DNA of 64,000 nt from NCBI RefSeq assembly GCF_000429925.1, contig NZ_AUCU01000016.1:1-64000 (forward strand), in the 5' to 3' direction. The stretch's first letter is position 1. Every line of letters begins with the position of its first letter. Made by a program: the position numbers and the translations under genes. Source of the stretch: Desulfatirhabdium butyrativorans DSM 18734. Lineage in GTDB: Bacteria; Desulfobacterota; Desulfobacteria; Desulfobacterales; Desulfatirhabdiaceae. Below, in pieces: positions 44,195-56,425 of the stretch. A model generated the notes under the pieces. The model had not been told where the DNA came from, did not search any database, and saw only the letters and a list, made by a program, of their open reading frames with translations.

Positions 44195-45125
44195 GCCTGG
44201 CGTACTTTCGACCGTTCAGGATCTGGGCCGATACGGTTTTCAGGATCGCGGCGTTCCAGTGTCGGGGGCCATGGATGTTTTTTCGCTTCGTGTGGGCAAC
44301 GCCCTGGTTGGAAATGAGGCCCATGCGGCAGGCATCGAAATCTCTTTCGGCGGATTCATTGCGGATTTCGGCTCCGATTTGGTTTTCAGTCTCACAGGGG
44401 CAAAAGCGCCTGCCCGATTGAACCAAGAGAGCATTCCTTTCTGGCACAGCATTAACGCCCAATGCGGCGATCGACTCTGGATCGGCACTGCACCAAAGGG
44501 TGCGAGAATTCTGCTGTGTGTTGCGGGCGGAATTGATGTCCCTGCCGTCATGGGCAGCCGCTCGACGTATCTGAAGGCCGCTTTCGGCGGATACAAGGGC
44601 CGGGCGCTGAAACCGGGGGATCGGCTTTGCTGCGGCAAGCCTCATCATCGGCCATTGCCTCGGCTCGATCCAGGACTCATTCCCGAATATGGGGGTTACA
44701 TCCAAGTCCGGGCCGTGCCCGGCCCCCAAGACCATGCTTTTACTGCCGAAGCGCTGGAGCGTTTCTTTACATCCGGGTACACTGTAACGCCCCGCTCGGA
44801 TCGCATGGGGCTGATGCTCGAAGGTCCGCTTCTTGCCCATCGGGCAGGGGCAGATATCCTCTCCGATGGCATCTTGCCCGGATCGGTGCAGGTCCCCGGA
44901 AGCGGTCAGCCCATTGTCCTGATGGCAGACCGGCAGACCATTGGCGGCTACGCCAAGATCGCCACCGTCATCAGCGTGGACATTTCCCGGCTAGCGCAGA
45001 CCCTTCCCGGTGATCGGGTCCGTTTCGAGCCGATCGACGCATTCGAAGCCAGGGAGATCTCGTTAAGAGAGACATTTCGTCTTCGCCAATGGGCTCTTGG
45101 TGTTCGAACCGATGGATTGGATTGA
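44166..45125 (+). CDS. pxpC: 5-oxoprolinase subunit PxpC (KipA family)
   Basis: 319 residues. The sequence [32 protein letters not shown] is the family start; [11 protein letters not shown] and [36 protein letters not shown] are core motifs. It works with PxpB as one enzyme component. Last gene of the five-gene cluster, whose consecutive overlaps argue for one transcript. Substrate may be pyroglutamate or another lactam-related product of hydroxyproline breakdown. Confidence 0.92.
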   Translation: [319 protein letters not shown]

Positions 45126-45203
45126 TTTTACCGTCATTTTCCTGTAGTGGGACAAACATCGATTACGGAACCCATAACACCATTTCAACCCAAGGAGGAA
45201 TGT

Positions 45204-45995
45204 ATGAGAGCAACTGACCGAAAAAGATGGATGATCGCTTTATGCATGCTGGTTGTCTGTTTTGCCGCATGTGCACCGATCCAGAGAGGAATCGACTACA
45301 GCCAGATGCAAACGGATGTGGCCATGAGCGAAACGATTTTTCTCAGCCCGACGGATGCCCCGAAAACCATTTATATCAAGGCGCAAAACACGAGCAGTTA
45401 TCAGGCGGCGACGGGATTCTTTCAGGAGGGGTTGAAATCGAATCTGATGTCCAAGGGATACACCATCGTGCAATCGGTAAAGGAGGCGACCTACATCCTG
45501 CAGGCAAATATCCGGTATGTGGGTGAATGGAAAGATGACATCACGTTCGAAGGGGCCGGAACGGGCGCTGTGGCTGGCGCACTGGCAGGCGTCGGCCTGG
45601 CAGGGCAAGGACATGGTGTAGGTGGAGGCATCATCGGCGGATTGGTTGGCGCCGGTATCGGCCTGGCCGCCGATTTGGCGACGAGACCCAAAACAGCCGT
45701 TGCGGTCATCGATTTTCAATTGACGGAACGCCTGAACCCCGATGAGGACATTATCGATCAGCGGGTGGACAAGACAACCGCGACAAGCGAGTCGAAGACC
45801 CTCGGTGGAATCGGAAGCAAGGCCAACAGGCCAACCTCCAGCACAAGCGTCAAAACCGTCACCAGCGGCAAAGCCGGAACAAAGATTTATACGGCAGGTG
45901 TCGCAGCCAAAGCGATTCAGATCAACCTGAACGTCGACGAAGCGATGCAAAAGCTCATTTACATTGCGGCAAACCAGATCGGAGGCATTTTTTAG
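45204..45995 (+). CDS. TraT-like outer-membrane lipoprotein
   Basis: 263 residues from ATG 45204 with AAGGAGG seven bases upstream. Lipoprotein signal MRATDRKRWMIALCMLVVCFAAC with Cys23. TraT family hallmarks: SYQAATGFFQEGLKSNLMSKGYTIVQSVKEATYILQANI and a glycine-rich hydrophobic stretch GTGAVAGALAGVGLAGQ...GGIIGGLVGAGIGLAADL (about 120-160). In plasmids TraT gives surface exclusion and complement resistance; chromosomal homologues are of unknown role. No conjugation genes nearby. Confidence 0.88.
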   Translation: MRATDRKRWMIALCMLVVCFAACAPIQRGIDYSQMQTDVAMSETIFLSPTDAPKTIYIKAQNTSSYQAATGFFQEGLKSNLMSKGYTIVQSVKEATYILQANIRYVGEWKDDITFEGAGTGAVAGALAGVGLAGQGHGVGGGIIGGLVGAGIGLAADLATRPKTAVAVIDFQLTERLNPDEDIIDQRVDKTTATSESKTLGGIGSKANRPTSSTSVKTVTSGKAGTKIYTAGVAAKAIQINLNVDEAMQKLIYIAANQIGGIF

Positions 45996-46017
45996 GGACA
46001 GCCTTAATGCCTTCGGA

Positions 46018-46110
46018 AAAGTCGTCACCCCGGCGGAAGCCGGGGGCCATCATCGGTTCAACCACCGGATTTAACCAGTTTCCGGATTCTGCCGGAATGA
46101 CAGAATGATG
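46018..46110. repeat. CCGGAATGAC-type palindromic repeat
   Basis: GTCACCCCGGCGGAAGCCGG and its counterpart CCGGATTCTGCCGGAATGAC flank a short palindromic interior. Very common in proteobacterial intergenic DNA; related pieces at 20140, 52974 and 60010. Confidence 0.7.
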
Positions 46111-46235
46111 GAAGGGTTTATTCTGCGACTTTTTGCGAGCCCGGCGGTTTGGATGGTTTCGTGAAGAGTCGCCCCTGCCCCGATGTCCATTCCAGCCGGA
46201 CCTGGGCAGGGAGGCGGGCCGTTTTGGTGAAGCCA

Positions 46236-48269
46236 TCACAACTTGTCGAAGTGGGAGAATTTCATCGTATAGGTACCCCTCCCCTGAGTCGCCGAGCGCA
46301 GCGATGTGGAATAGCCGAACATCTTCGCAAGCGGCACGATGGCCCGGATAGCCTGAAGCCCGTGGCGCTGTTCGATCGATTCGATTTTCCCTCCCCTTGC
46401 ATGAATATCGCCGATCACATCCCCGGTATGGTTTTCCGGCACCTGAACTTCCACATCCATGATGGGGTCGAGCAGAAAAGGCGAAGCATTGGCCAAGGCG
46501 TTTTTTACAGCCATGGAAGCGCTGACCTTGTAGGCGAGCTCCGTCCCCTGCCCTTCCCGCCACAATGCATCGATGAGAACCGCCTGTACATCGACAACCG
46601 GATACCCCATCAGGGTGCCGCTCTCCAGAGATTCCATCACCCCTTTTTCCACTGCAGTCACAAAAAGCGCCGGCAGCGCATCCGCAGCAAGTCCGGATTC
46701 GAAGCGATTTCCCGTTCCCCGTTTGAGGGGAATCAATCGCAGGGAAACCTGGCCGAAATGATGCTGGCCGGCAATGTCGCGCTCGAATACGGCGCTGCCT
46801 TCGCTTTCGGTCTCGATCGTTTCCCGGAAAACGACCTGGGGTTTCCCGACATTCACATGGGTGCCAAACTCCCGGATCATGCGGCTGACGATGACCTCCA
46901 GATGCAGCTCGCCCATGCCGGACAAAATCTTCTGACCGGTTTCCTCATCTTCCCGAACCCGAAGCGTCGGATCCTCGGCCAGGAATTTCTCCAGCACCTG
47001 GTCCAGTTTCTCCTGGTCAGCCCGGCTTTTGGGTTCGATGGCAACGGAAATGACGGGCTCGTAAACATCGATTCGTTCCAGAAGCACCGGATGATCCGCA
47101 TGACAGATGGTTTCACCCGTTGATGAATCCTTGAGTCCCATCACACCGACAATGCTGCCCGGCCCCGTCTCTTCGATCCGATCCTTCTTGTTGGCATGCA
47201 TCCGCAGGATCCTGCTGAGTTTTTCTTTTTTGTTCCGGAAAGGGTTGTAGACATCGTCACCGGTGACCATCTTTCCGCTGTAAACCCGAACGAAACTGAG
47301 CCTGCGACCTTCCAGCATGGCGACCTTGAAAATGAGGGCAGCAAGCGGCGCCTTCTCTTTGGCTGGGCATTCGACCGGCTCACCATTGATCGGATTGATG
47401 CCCCGGATCGGTGGCACATCCGCCGGGCTGGGCAAATACAGAAGGATGGCATTCAGAAGCGGTTGAATCCCCTTGTTTTTAAGGGCCGATCCGCACAATA
47501 CCGGTGTCAGCTTCAACGCGATGGTCGCCCGGCGAATGGCGGCCTGCAACGACTCGATATCGATGGGCTCTTCCGCGACCCATTTTTCCATGAGACCATC
47601 ATCCATCTCCGCTACCGTTTCCACCAGACGATCCCGATGGGATTGGGCGCTTGCGAGAAGATACTCCGGAATGGGCAATTCCTGAAAGGTAGCCCCAAGT
47701 GTTTCTTCATCCCATGTAATCTTCTTCATCGAAATCAGATCGATGACACCCTCGAAACCGTCTTCCTCGCCGCAGGGGATCTGAAGCAGAAGCGGAACGG
47801 CATGCAGCTTGGTCCGCATCATCTCGACGGTACGCTGGAAATCGGCGCCAATGCGATCCATCTTGTTGACGAAGGCGATTTTGGGTACATGGTATTTGTC
47901 CGCCTGGCGCCAGACCGTCTCGGATTGCGGCTCGACGCCGCCTACGGCGCAGAACACGCCAACCGCCCCGTCCAGCACCCGCAGCGAGCGTTCGACCTCG
48001 ATGGTGAAATCGACATGCCCCGGTGTATCGATCAGTTGAATCTGGGCATCTTTCCACTGGCAGGTGGTAACGGCGGATGTAATCGTTATCCCCCTTTCCT
48101 GCTCATCTGCCATCCAGTCCATGACCGCCTCACCGTCATGCACCTCTCCGATCTTGTGGGATTTTCCCGTATAGTAGAGAATCCGTTCGGAAACCGTCGT
48201 CTTTCCGGCGTCGATGTGGGCGATGATGCCGATGTTGCGAATTTGGTGAATGGGAATGCTCTTGCTCAT
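46236..48269 (-). CDS. fusA: Elongation factor G (translocase GTPase)
   Basis: 677 residues. G1 AHIDAGKTT, switch region [14 protein letters not shown]3 [26 protein letters not shown], and NKMD are present. Domains II-V follow: the G-domain insert is short, as in EF-G2-type paralogues, and the tail has GNIHARGG-type [36 protein letters not shown]. Drives ribosome translocation with GTP. It stands alone with no rpsL/rpsG/tuf neighbours, so it is likely a second EF-G copy (inference). Confidence 0.93.
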   Translation of the reverse strand: MSKSIPIHQIRNIGIIAHIDAGKTTVSERILYYTGKSHKIGEVHDGEAVMDWMADEQERGITITSAVTTCQWKDAQIQLIDTPGHVDFTIEVERSLRVLDGAVGVFCAVGGVEPQSETVWRQADKYHVPKIAFVNKMDRIGADFQRTVEMMRTKLHAVPLLLQIPCGEEDGFEGVIDLISMKKITWDEETLGATFQELPIPEYLLASAQSHRDRLVETVAEMDDGLMEKWVAEEPIDIESLQAAIRRATIALKLTPVLCGSALKNKGIQPLLNAILLYLPSPADVPPIRGINPINGEPVECPAKEKAPLAALIFKVAMLEGRRLSFVRVYSGKMVTGDDVYNPFRNKKEKLSRILRMHANKKDRIEETGPGSIVGVMGLKDSSTGETICHADHPVLLERIDVYEPVISVAIEPKSRADQEKLDQVLEKFLAEDPTLRVREDEETGQKILSGMGELHLEVIVSRMIREFGTHVNVGKPQVVFRETIETESEGSAVFERDIAGQHHFGQVSLRLIPLKRGTGNRFESGLAADALPALFVTAVEKGVMESLESGTLMGYPVVDVQAVLIDALWREGQGTELAYKVSASMAVKNALANASPFLLDPIMDVEVQVPENHTGDVIGDIHARGGKIESIEQRHGLQAIRAIVPLAKMFGYSTSLRSATQGRGTYTMKFSHFDKL

Positions 48270-48625
48270 AAAATCTCCCGAATCGGTGCATGACCGATGA
48301 TTCGTTTTCGTAAATAGTGCCCGAACAAAAAAACCCTGTTTGGAGTAGTGCGCCGCCTGCCCTCCGGCTCAGGTTGTACCCAAAACGGGTTTTCCGTTCA
48401 GGCACTAAATCGAGATGACGTGATCCGACGAAAAGCCGGAAGAATGTACGGTAAGCCAAAAGGGAAGTCAACAGGGTTGCTCTCATATAATGATAGGAAA
48501 TTTCTTGATTCTTGGGATGTAACCATATAAAGAGCAAACTCAAGGGATAGGATGGTTCTTCGCAAATGAGAATTTGAACAGCACTGTGCGTTGACTTGAT
48601 GTCATCTCTATTTTTAGGAGGCGTT
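48270..48625. other. Intergenic region between fusA-like gene and the PEP-CTERM gene
   Basis: 356 bases between divergent genes. The first part is MITE-like copy 5. The rest (48410-48625) is AT-rich and no promoter matches well; a TTGACT at about 48593 has no good -10 partner. Confidence 0.5.
48315..48407. repeat. MITE-like palindromic element, copy 5
   Basis: TAGTGCCCGAACAAAAAAACC to GGGTTTTCCGTTCAGGCACTA, 93 bases, the cleanest short copy besides copy 1, with the interior CGCCGCCTGCCCTCCGGCTC and AGGTTGTACCC. TA at each end suggests a TA target duplication. Confidence 0.85.
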
Positions 48626-48901
48626 ATGAAAAAGATGCTTTGCGTTTTCACGTTGGCAATTGCCCTTGTAGCCCTTTCGATGCCGCCACTGTGGGCAGCC
48701 TCTCCTGCTACAATTACGCTGGCTGCCGCCGATACGCCTTCTGTTGCTGGACCAACGGCTGGCGGAAAGCCTGGCGGTGGGAATATTGAGGAGTGTACTA
48801 AGCCAACGCACTCGGGCAAAGCCCCCGAGCCCCTGACCGTTCTCTTGCTTTCTGCAGGCGGCGCGGGTGTTTTGGCCCTTCGGAAGCGATTGAAAAAGTA
48901 A
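48626..48901 (+). CDS. Small secreted PEP-CTERM protein
   Basis: 91 residues from ATG 48626 with AGGAGG just upstream. Signal peptide: hydrophobic stretch LCVFTLAIALVALS, cleavage near PPLWA|ASP. The C terminus has the exosortase sorting signal: APEP (residues 66-69), a hydrophobic segment LTVLLLSAGGAGVLAL and basic RKRLKK. In between is a short Gly/Pro/Thr-rich region with one Cys. It should be exported and processed by an exosortase, such as the one encoded 1 kb downstream. A surface or matrix protein; role unknown. Confidence 0.85.
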   Translation: MKKMLCVFTLAIALVALSMPPLWAASPATITLAAADTPSVAGPTAGGKPGGGNIEECTKPTHSGKAPEPLTVLLLSAGGAGVLALRKRLKK

Positions 48902-48954
48902 TCGATTCCCTTCCCGGCTCCCTTGTTATCCAACCGATGTGAGCGCTACATTCT

Positions 48955-48986
48955 CCTCCGGGATGCCCGTTCATCTTCCCGGAGGG
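48955..48986. terminator. Hairpin downstream of the PEP-CTERM gene
   Basis: CCTCCGGGA (48955-48963) pairs perfectly with TCCCGGAGG (48977-48985), loop 13 bases. It has no T run; possible end of transcription or mRNA stabiliser. Confidence 0.4.
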
Positions 48987-49152
48987 AGCGAGGCCGTTTC
49001 AGACGCTCTCAGAGCCCGGTTGTATGCGCTTTCACATCACCCCTGCCTTATTTTTTTCACAAATTCTTCCGCTCAGCACCCGGCCTCTGGATCAGAAAGC
49101 TACTTGTTGATTCAGCGAGCAAACAGAACGGAAATATGAATGCGCCTGGGCA

Positions 49153-49204
49153 GGTCAAGTCGAGGCACAGAATGGCCGACAAAGGCATTACCTTGAATGC
49201 GCAC
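49153..49204. repeat. Dispersed 52-bp repeat, copy 2
   Basis: Matches 32015-32066 at most positions, including GACAAAGG and TTGAATGCG. It overlaps the last codons of epsI. Confidence 0.55.
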
Positions 49205-49874
49205 AGGCATAAGGCGTCAGTTTGTCGGCGAAAACCTTGAGATCATCCCGCATGAGCGGAACAGTGGAATCACAGACCGAAGAGATGGAGATCATCGCGC
49301 CATCGGAGCGGCCGGATATCATGCTGTTCCACAGGGTTTTCCATTTGTTTTCGAATTCATCACCAACGACATCGTCTCCGGCAACAAACCAGTAAATCGT
49401 CTCCATTCGATAGGTTCCATAGCTCATCAGCAGGTATCTGGCTTGAAATCCCGATTGCATTTCAACATATCCCTTTTCTTTCAAATCCCATCCCGCTGCC
49501 GGCAAACAGTTTCTGGGAGAATGCATGGTTTTTCCCTCACCCTGAAAGTTGTATCCGACAAAAAACAGCTCGATTTCGCGGCCATCCGGATGTCGATATT
49601 GACGGTAGATGGTGACATCTGCTGAGAGCATCGAAGCGACTTCGGGCTCGAGAATGAGATCGCTGCCGGTCCATTCCCCGATTGTTTTTGGGATGTCCGC
49701 ATCGGAGTACCGATGAAATGCGGCCTTTCGCTGGTGATCGATCCACGAGATCATACCCAGTGCAACAAGCAGGCAGACCAGGGGGGCCAGGTAACGGGTA
49801 TCCAGAACGCTTCGTCCGCAGCCTCCAGGACCGAACAAGAACACACCGGATTTTTCCCCGATACCTATCTTCAC
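49188..49874 (-). CDS. epsI: EpsI family exosortase-associated protein
   Basis: 228 residues from GTG 49874, placed two codons after the exosortase stop with AAGGGAGAG nine bases before it; a TTG start nine codons earlier is less likely. One N-terminal membrane helix (YLAPLVCLLVALGMISWI) then a periplasmic domain: IPKTIGEWTGSDLILEPEVASML, RQYRHPDGREIELFFVGYNFQGEGKTMHSPRNCLPAAGWDL, which is the EpsI signature with a conserved His and Cys. EpsI is found next to exosortases and in extracellular polysaccharide operons. Confidence 0.9.
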   Translation of the reverse strand: MKIGIGEKSGVFLFGPGGCGRSVLDTRYLAPLVCLLVALGMISWIDHQRKAAFHRYSDADIPKTIGEWTGSDLILEPEVASMLSADVTIYRQYRHPDGREIELFFVGYNFQGEGKTMHSPRNCLPAAGWDLKEKGYVEMQSGFQARYLLMSYGTYRMETIYWFVAGDDVVGDEFENKWKTLWNSMISGRSDGAMISISSVCDSTVPLMRDDLKVFADKLTPYACAHSR

Positions 49875-49878
49875 GGTT

Positions 49879-50736
49879 TCATTCTCTCCCTTTTCGGGCA
49901 ACGCTCAGTCGGTCAATTGCCATTCTAACTCCAACAATGAAACCGAAAGCGCCCAAAAAAGCCGCCCATCCGGCGAACCCATCATAGAATTCCACGGAAT
50001 GCGCCGGAAAACGCAAGGAGAGTGCGGCCGTTGAAACGATCCGAAGGGCATTGCTCAGGATAACGACAGGGACCAGCAGAAAGAAAAGCGAAAGGCGGCT
50101 GAAAATCGATCGCATGCCGGCGCTCAGCACAATGGTGATGGCGAGCAAGGCAAAAAAAGAACGGATTCCGCTGCAGGCGGAGACCACTTCCAGGTGAAAA
50201 CCGGATATGTCGAGAATGTTTCCATAACGAACCACCGAATACCCGGATACGTGCAACATGGCTGCAGCAAGGATACTGACCAGGGTCTTCAGTGGCAGCG
50301 TAATGGTATCCACTACGATGGCAGGAAGCGGGACGGCCATCATCATCAGAACGGCAGGTTCCCACAAGATGCTTATCGCCTGTGGTCCCATGCCGTAGGC
50401 AATCAGCCCCCATAGCACGATAAAAAAGGAGATACGCTGGCTGAAAAATTCTGTTGCGGCATGCCCGATGGTCAACAGCAGGAGGCCTGTAATGATGATG
50501 ATCCATGAACCCCGCCAGCAGACAGGTTCTTCAACCATTTGGAACCAGCAGGGCGCATTTCTCCGATCCCACACCAGATACGATGCCAGTACCGTCAGAA
50601 CGATCCCCTGGGCATATTCCGGTTCCTGAAACCAGAGCGAAACCAGTTTGGACAGGATCGGCATATACAACCAGGCAAGGATACCGGCTGCGGCAATCCC
50701 CAGAACCGGCATCCTGTGTCTGGTTGCAATGGGCAT
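49879..50736 (-). CDS. Exosortase with a substituted catalytic His position
   Basis: 285 residues, about eight membrane helices. It is a transpeptidase-like membrane protease that recognises PEP-CTERM tails. The catalytic Cys188 lies in VVSACSGIRSFFALL, and Arg232 in SNALRIVSTAAL. The third residue should be His in an HxxxGW motif, but here the motif reads YDGFAGW, i.e. Asp252 at the His position; the only nearby His is H246. Either a different residue serves or the enzyme is weakened. The gene begins 6 bases after aacS. Confidence 0.88.
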   Translation of the reverse strand: MPIATRHRMPVLGIAAAGILAWLYMPILSKLVSLWFQEPEYAQGIVLTVLASYLVWDRRNAPCWFQMVEEPVCWRGSWIIIITGLLLLTIGHAATEFFSQRISFFIVLWGLIAYGMGPQAISILWEPAVLMMMAVPLPAIVVDTITLPLKTLVSILAAAMLHVSGYSVVRYGNILDISGFHLEVVSACSGIRSFFALLAITIVLSAGMRSIFSRLSLFFLLVPVVILSNALRIVSTAALSLRFPAHSVEFYDGFAGWAAFLGAFGFIVGVRMAIDRLSVARKGRE

Positions 50737-50742
50737 CTCGAT

Positions 50743-52698
<1,956 letters not shown>

Positions 52699-53256
52699 CG
52701 AATATCCTCCTTGATCTCTCATCTCACATGTTGATCCCCGTTCCGAGGAAAAAGATGACCCGGGTTTCCGTTCATGCCTGCCCCCGGTCTACCCCGATTG
52801 CAAAAACGCCTGACCGGAAGCACACGGTCGAAAGACAAAACGCAACGATACGACAAACAAATCCTTTTGACAGAATCGCACTGTACCTGATAGAAAAAGT
52901 CCACGAATGCACACGACGAGGAAAAAATCCGGTGACGGCAGGCTCGATGATTTTGCAAAAAGTCTTTCCCGCAGCCCGGGATTGCAATCCCGGCTTTAGA
53001 AATCCCGCCATAGGCGGGACTACGAGCAGATTCCCTGCATCGCTGAAGGAAGATTTTCGATGGTTTTGGGTTCTTTGCGAAGTCATCCTGTTTAAAAAAT
53101 CGTCAAGACTGGAAGAACGGCGAAACACGCTTGCAGGATGCCAGCCTTCATGAGCCGTCCGGAAGTGTTTGTAATCAAATCCAGATGATTTTTCAATCGC
53201 TAAATCACGATCAAGCGCTGCAATTTCCATCAGCATTTCTTTAGGAGAACCCACCC
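52699..53256. other. Intergenic region between aacS and the hybrid kinase
   Basis: 558 bases between divergent genes. It contains a palindromic repeat (about 52974-53032: CCCGGGATTGCAATCCCGG and ATCCCGCCATAGGCGGGAC). Longer minus-strand frames cross this repeat and have no ribosome site, so they were not called. No clear promoter. Confidence 0.5.
52974..53032. repeat. Palindromic intergenic repeat
   Basis: Two adjacent perfect palindromes: CCGGGATTGCAATCCCGG and TCCCGCCATAGGCGGGA, the second resembling the GCGGGA repeats near 60019. Confidence 0.65.
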
Positions 53257-55848
53257 GTGCCTGGAGCAACATGCATTCTGGTCGTGGAAGACAGCAAGAC
53301 ACAGGCTTTGATTCTGAAAGACATCCTGAGCCATCATGGTTTTCAGGTCATTGTCAGCCATGATGGATACCAGGCTCTCGATGTGCTTCAACACACTACG
53401 CCCGATCTGATCATCAGCGATATCATCATGCCGAACATGAATGGATTCGAATTTTGCCAGCGGATCCGATCGAATCAACGATTGAAGAATCTTCCGGTCG
53501 CGCTGCTCACTTCCTTGTCCGATCCGGGCGATGTGCTCAAGGCATTGGTGAGCGGAGCCGACTTTTTCCTGACCAAGCCCTACGAGGAACATCGTCTGAT
53601 CCAGCGGGTCCGATCCATCCTCGATTCATTTCATCTCAGGCGTTCCGGAGATCTGAATGGTTCAGCCGAAATCTTTCTCGCAGGCAAACCGCATCGGATC
53701 AACGCATCCAAACAGCAAATTGTCGACCTGCTGTTTTCCACTTATGAAAATGCGACACTCAAGAATCAGGAGTTGGAAAATCTCAATCGGGAGTTGACCT
53801 TTCTGAAATTCAAACTGGAGCAGGATATCCAGCGCCGGAAACTGACGGAAGAAAAGCTTCAGGAAAGCGAAAAACGGCTGCAGCTTGTACTGGATTCGAT
53901 TCAAACGGGCGTCATGATCATCGAATCGGAATCCTGCCGTATTGTTGACGCCAATCCCTACGCCGTCGACTTGATCGGAATGCCGAAAGAAAAAATCCTG
54001 GGCGCCACGTGTGATCTTTTTCTCTGCGACGGCTCGTCTTCCGTCTGCCCTGCCAGGCAGGCCACCCGGTTCCCGCTGGAAACCGAATTGTATATCAATA
54101 ATGCCCAGGGGAACAAGGTGCCGATTCTGAAAAAAGTCTCCCCGATCACCCTCAGACAACAATCCTATTTCCTCGAAACCTTCGTCGATATCACAGAACA
54201 GGTCCGGGCAAAGGAAGAGATTTTCAAGGCCAAGATCGCTGCGGAAAATGCGAGCCGGGCAAAGAGCGAATTTCTGGCCAACACCAGCCATGAGCTGCGC
54301 ACCCCCATGAACGGGATTATCGGGATGTCCTCGCTGCTGCTGGATACCGATTTGTCTCCCGAACAACGCGACTATACGGAAACCATCCGGAACAGTGCGG
54401 AATCCCTGCTGACCATCATCAACGACATTCTCGACTTTTCCAAAATCGAAGCCGGCAAGATGGATCTTGAAATCATTGACTTCGATCTGCGGGTGACCAT
54501 CGAGGAAGTGATCGATCTGCTTTCTGTAAAGGCCGTCGAAAAAGGCATCATGTTTCGCAGCCTGGTGCATCACGATGTTCCATCTGCCCTGAAAGGGGAT
54601 CCGGGAAGGCTCCGGCAGGTCTTGCTGAATCTTGCCGGTAATGCCATCAAATTCACCGAAACCGGCAGTGTGTGCATCGAGGTCATCCTGGAAAAGGAAA
54701 CGGAATCTTTGGCCTATCTGCTGTTTTCGGTGATCGATACCGGCATCGGCATACAAGAAGAGAAACTGAGCCTGCTGTTTCAATCGTTTTCACAGGTAGA
54801 CACATCAACTACCCGAAAATATGGGGGAACGGGACTGGGGCTCGCCATTTCCAAACGGATCGTGGAAATGATGGATGGAAACATTGGGGTCGAAAGCAAA
54901 CCCGGCAATGGATCGACCTTCTGGTTCAGGGTTTCTCTGGAAAAGCAAACGGCTGAAGAAATCGCCCGGTCCGTTCAGCCCGTCGATCTGAAAAACAAGC
55001 GCATCCTGATTGTGGATGACAATACATTGAACCGGACCGTACTTCGGGAACAACTGCTTGCATGGCAATGCCGGGTTTGGGAGGCAGCGGGTGGAACGGA
55101 GGCGCTTTTCTTGATGCATCGCCAGTTGGCCGAAAAGGAGCCGTTCGACGCCGTCATTCTCGACATGCTGATGCCCGAAATGGATGGAAAAACGCTCGGC
55201 AGAAGGATCAAATCCGATCCGCTCCTGACCCAGACCATTCTGGTCATGCTGACATCCGCCGGGAAACGGGGAGATGCCACAATGCTGCAAGATATCGGTT
55301 TTGCAGCATATCTCATCAAGCCCGTCAAACAGCAGCAGCTTCGCGAGTGTTTATCCACCGTGCTTGGCATTCCGCAGCGGGCCGTTTTCAAACCGGCGGC
55401 TCCCATCATGACCAGGCATCGGTTGACCGAAGAGCGAAAACGCAGTATTCGAATCCTGCTGGTGGAAGACAATCCGGTCAACCAGAAAGTCGTCCTCAAG
55501 ATGCTGAAAAAGTTTGGTTATCATGCCGATACGGCCGCCAGCGGCGCACAGGCGCTCAAGCTGCTTGGTGAGAGGACCTATCATATCGTTTTAATGGACG
55601 TCGGCATGCCGGATATGGACGGTTTCCAGGTGACTTCCGTGATTCGTGATCCCAAATCGCCTGTGCGGCATCACACGGTTGTTGTCATCGCTTTGACCGC
55701 TCACGTCATGCAAGGGGATCGGGAAAAATGCATCGCTAACGGGATGAACGATTATCTGCCCAAACCCATCAATCCCCAGGACCTTCTCGATACGGTCGAG
55801 AAATGGGTAGTCACCCTCATCAAGGAGGAGGTGGAGAAGACATCATGA
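53257..55848 (+). CDS. Hybrid sensor histidine kinase with three receiver domains
   Basis: 863 residues from GTG 53257 after TTTAGGAG. Order: receiver 1 (6-120, phospho-acceptor D55), coiled linker (165-205), PAS domain (about 205-315), histidine kinase with H345 in [21 protein letters not shown]-binding domain (about 455-580; [26 protein letters not shown]), receiver 2 (about 590-715; [12 protein letters not shown]), receiver 3 (about 735-855; [13 protein letters not shown]). No membrane helix, so a cytosolic sensor. No Hpt domain, so phosphate may pass to a separate Hpt protein. It overlaps trmO by four bases. Confidence 0.94.
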   Translation: MPGATCILVVEDSKTQALILKDILSHHGFQVIVSHDGYQALDVLQHTTPDLIISDIIMPNMNGFEFCQRIRSNQRLKNLPVALLTSLSDPGDVLKALVSGADFFLTKPYEEHRLIQRVRSILDSFHLRRSGDLNGSAEIFLAGKPHRINASKQQIVDLLFSTYENATLKNQELENLNRELTFLKFKLEQDIQRRKLTEEKLQESEKRLQLVLDSIQTGVMIIESESCRIVDANPYAVDLIGMPKEKILGATCDLFLCDGSSSVCPARQATRFPLETELYINNAQGNKVPILKKVSPITLRQQSYFLETFVDITEQVRAKEEIFKAKIAAENASRAKSEFLANTSHELRTPMNGIIGMSSLLLDTDLSPEQRDYTETIRNSAESLLTIINDILDFSKIEAGKMDLEIIDFDLRVTIEEVIDLLSVKAVEKGIMFRSLVHHDVPSALKGDPGRLRQVLLNLAGNAIKFTETGSVCIEVILEKETESLAYLLFSVIDTGIGIQEEKLSLLFQSFSQVDTSTTRKYGGTGLGLAISKRIVEMMDGNIGVESKPGNGSTFWFRVSLEKQTAEEIARSVQPVDLKNKRILIVDDNTLNRTVLREQLLAWQCRVWEAAGGTEALFLMHRQLAEKEPFDAVILDMLMPEMDGKTLGRRIKSDPLLTQTILVMLTSAGKRGDATMLQDIGFAAYLIKPVKQQQLRECLSTVLGIPQRAVFKPAAPIMTRHRLTEERKRSIRILLVEDNPVNQKVVLKMLKKFGYHADTAASGAQALKLLGERTYHIVLMDVGMPDMDGFQVTSVIRDPKSPVRHHTVVVIALTAHVMQGDREKCIANGMNDYLPKPINPQDLLDTVEKWVVTLIKEEVEKTS

Positions 55849-56261
55849 TCGAAATGCATCCCATTGGTTATGTGCGTACGGACGCCCATAATCTTCCCCG
55901 GCACTGGTCCGTGTCCGATGTAGAAGGAACCCTGGTCATCGATGAAGCCTATCGGGAGGGGTTGCGGGACATCCGGCCTGGAGAGAGAATCGTGGTGCTG
56001 TTCTGCTTCGACCGGAGCCCCCGATTCACACCGGAGCTGTTGCGGCAGAAACCGCCCCATCGAGACCGGGAGTATGGGGTATTCAGCATCTGCTCGCCCA
56101 GGCGCCCCAATCCGATCGGGCTTTCGGTCGTTACCGTGCTTGCTGTCGATGGCACCAGCCTGCAGGTCAAAGGTATCGACATGCTCGATCGAACCCCGAT
56201 TCTCGATATCAAGCCCCACATCGAGGCTGCGACGCCATCAGGGCAGGCAGACGAGAAGTAG
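55845..56261 (+). CDS. trmO: tRNA (t6A37) N6-methyltransferase TrmO
   Basis: 138 residues from ATG 55845 ([20 protein letters not shown]). Family: TrmO/TsaA beta-barrel (formerly VirR/UPF0066). Motifs IGYVRT, RIVVLFCFDRSP, YGVFSICSPRRPNPIGLSVVTVLAVD and DMLDRTPILDIKPHI match. It methylates N6-threonylcarbamoyladenosine in tRNA-Thr using SAM. Shorter than E. coli TrmO, as in many bacteria that lack the C-terminal domain. Its overlap with the kinase is probably accidental to function. Confidence 0.9.
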   Translation: MIEMHPIGYVRTDAHNLPRHWSVSDVEGTLVIDEAYREGLRDIRPGERIVVLFCFDRSPRFTPELLRQKPPHRDREYGVFSICSPRRPNPIGLSVVTVLAVDGTSLQVKGIDMLDRTPILDIKPHIEAATPSGQADEK

Positions 56262-56294
56262 GGATCGAGCCGGGAAAGGAAGGCGACATTACCA

Positions 56295-56425
56295 TAGCGC
56301 CTGAACGGAAAACCCGTTTTGGGTACAACCTGAGCCGGAGGGCAGGCTGTTTCACGCTGTATCGCAAAATTGCCTGCCCGCAGGCGGCGCGCTGCTCCGG
56401 ATAGGGGTTTTCCGTTCAGGCACTA
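56295..56425. repeat. MITE-like palindromic element, copy 6 (fullest copy)
   Basis: 131 bases: TAGCGCCTGAACGGAAAACC through CTGAGCCGGAGGGCAGGCTG and a central TATCGCAAAATTGCCTGCC, to GGGGTTTTCCGTTCAGGCACTA. Both inverted ends and TA flanks present. It is in the spacer between trmO and trxB. Confidence 0.88.

Noticed and set aside
52772-53302. 176-codon minus-strand frame in the aacS-kinase spacer
   Set aside because: Crosses palindromic repeats, lacks a ribosome site, and resembles no family.
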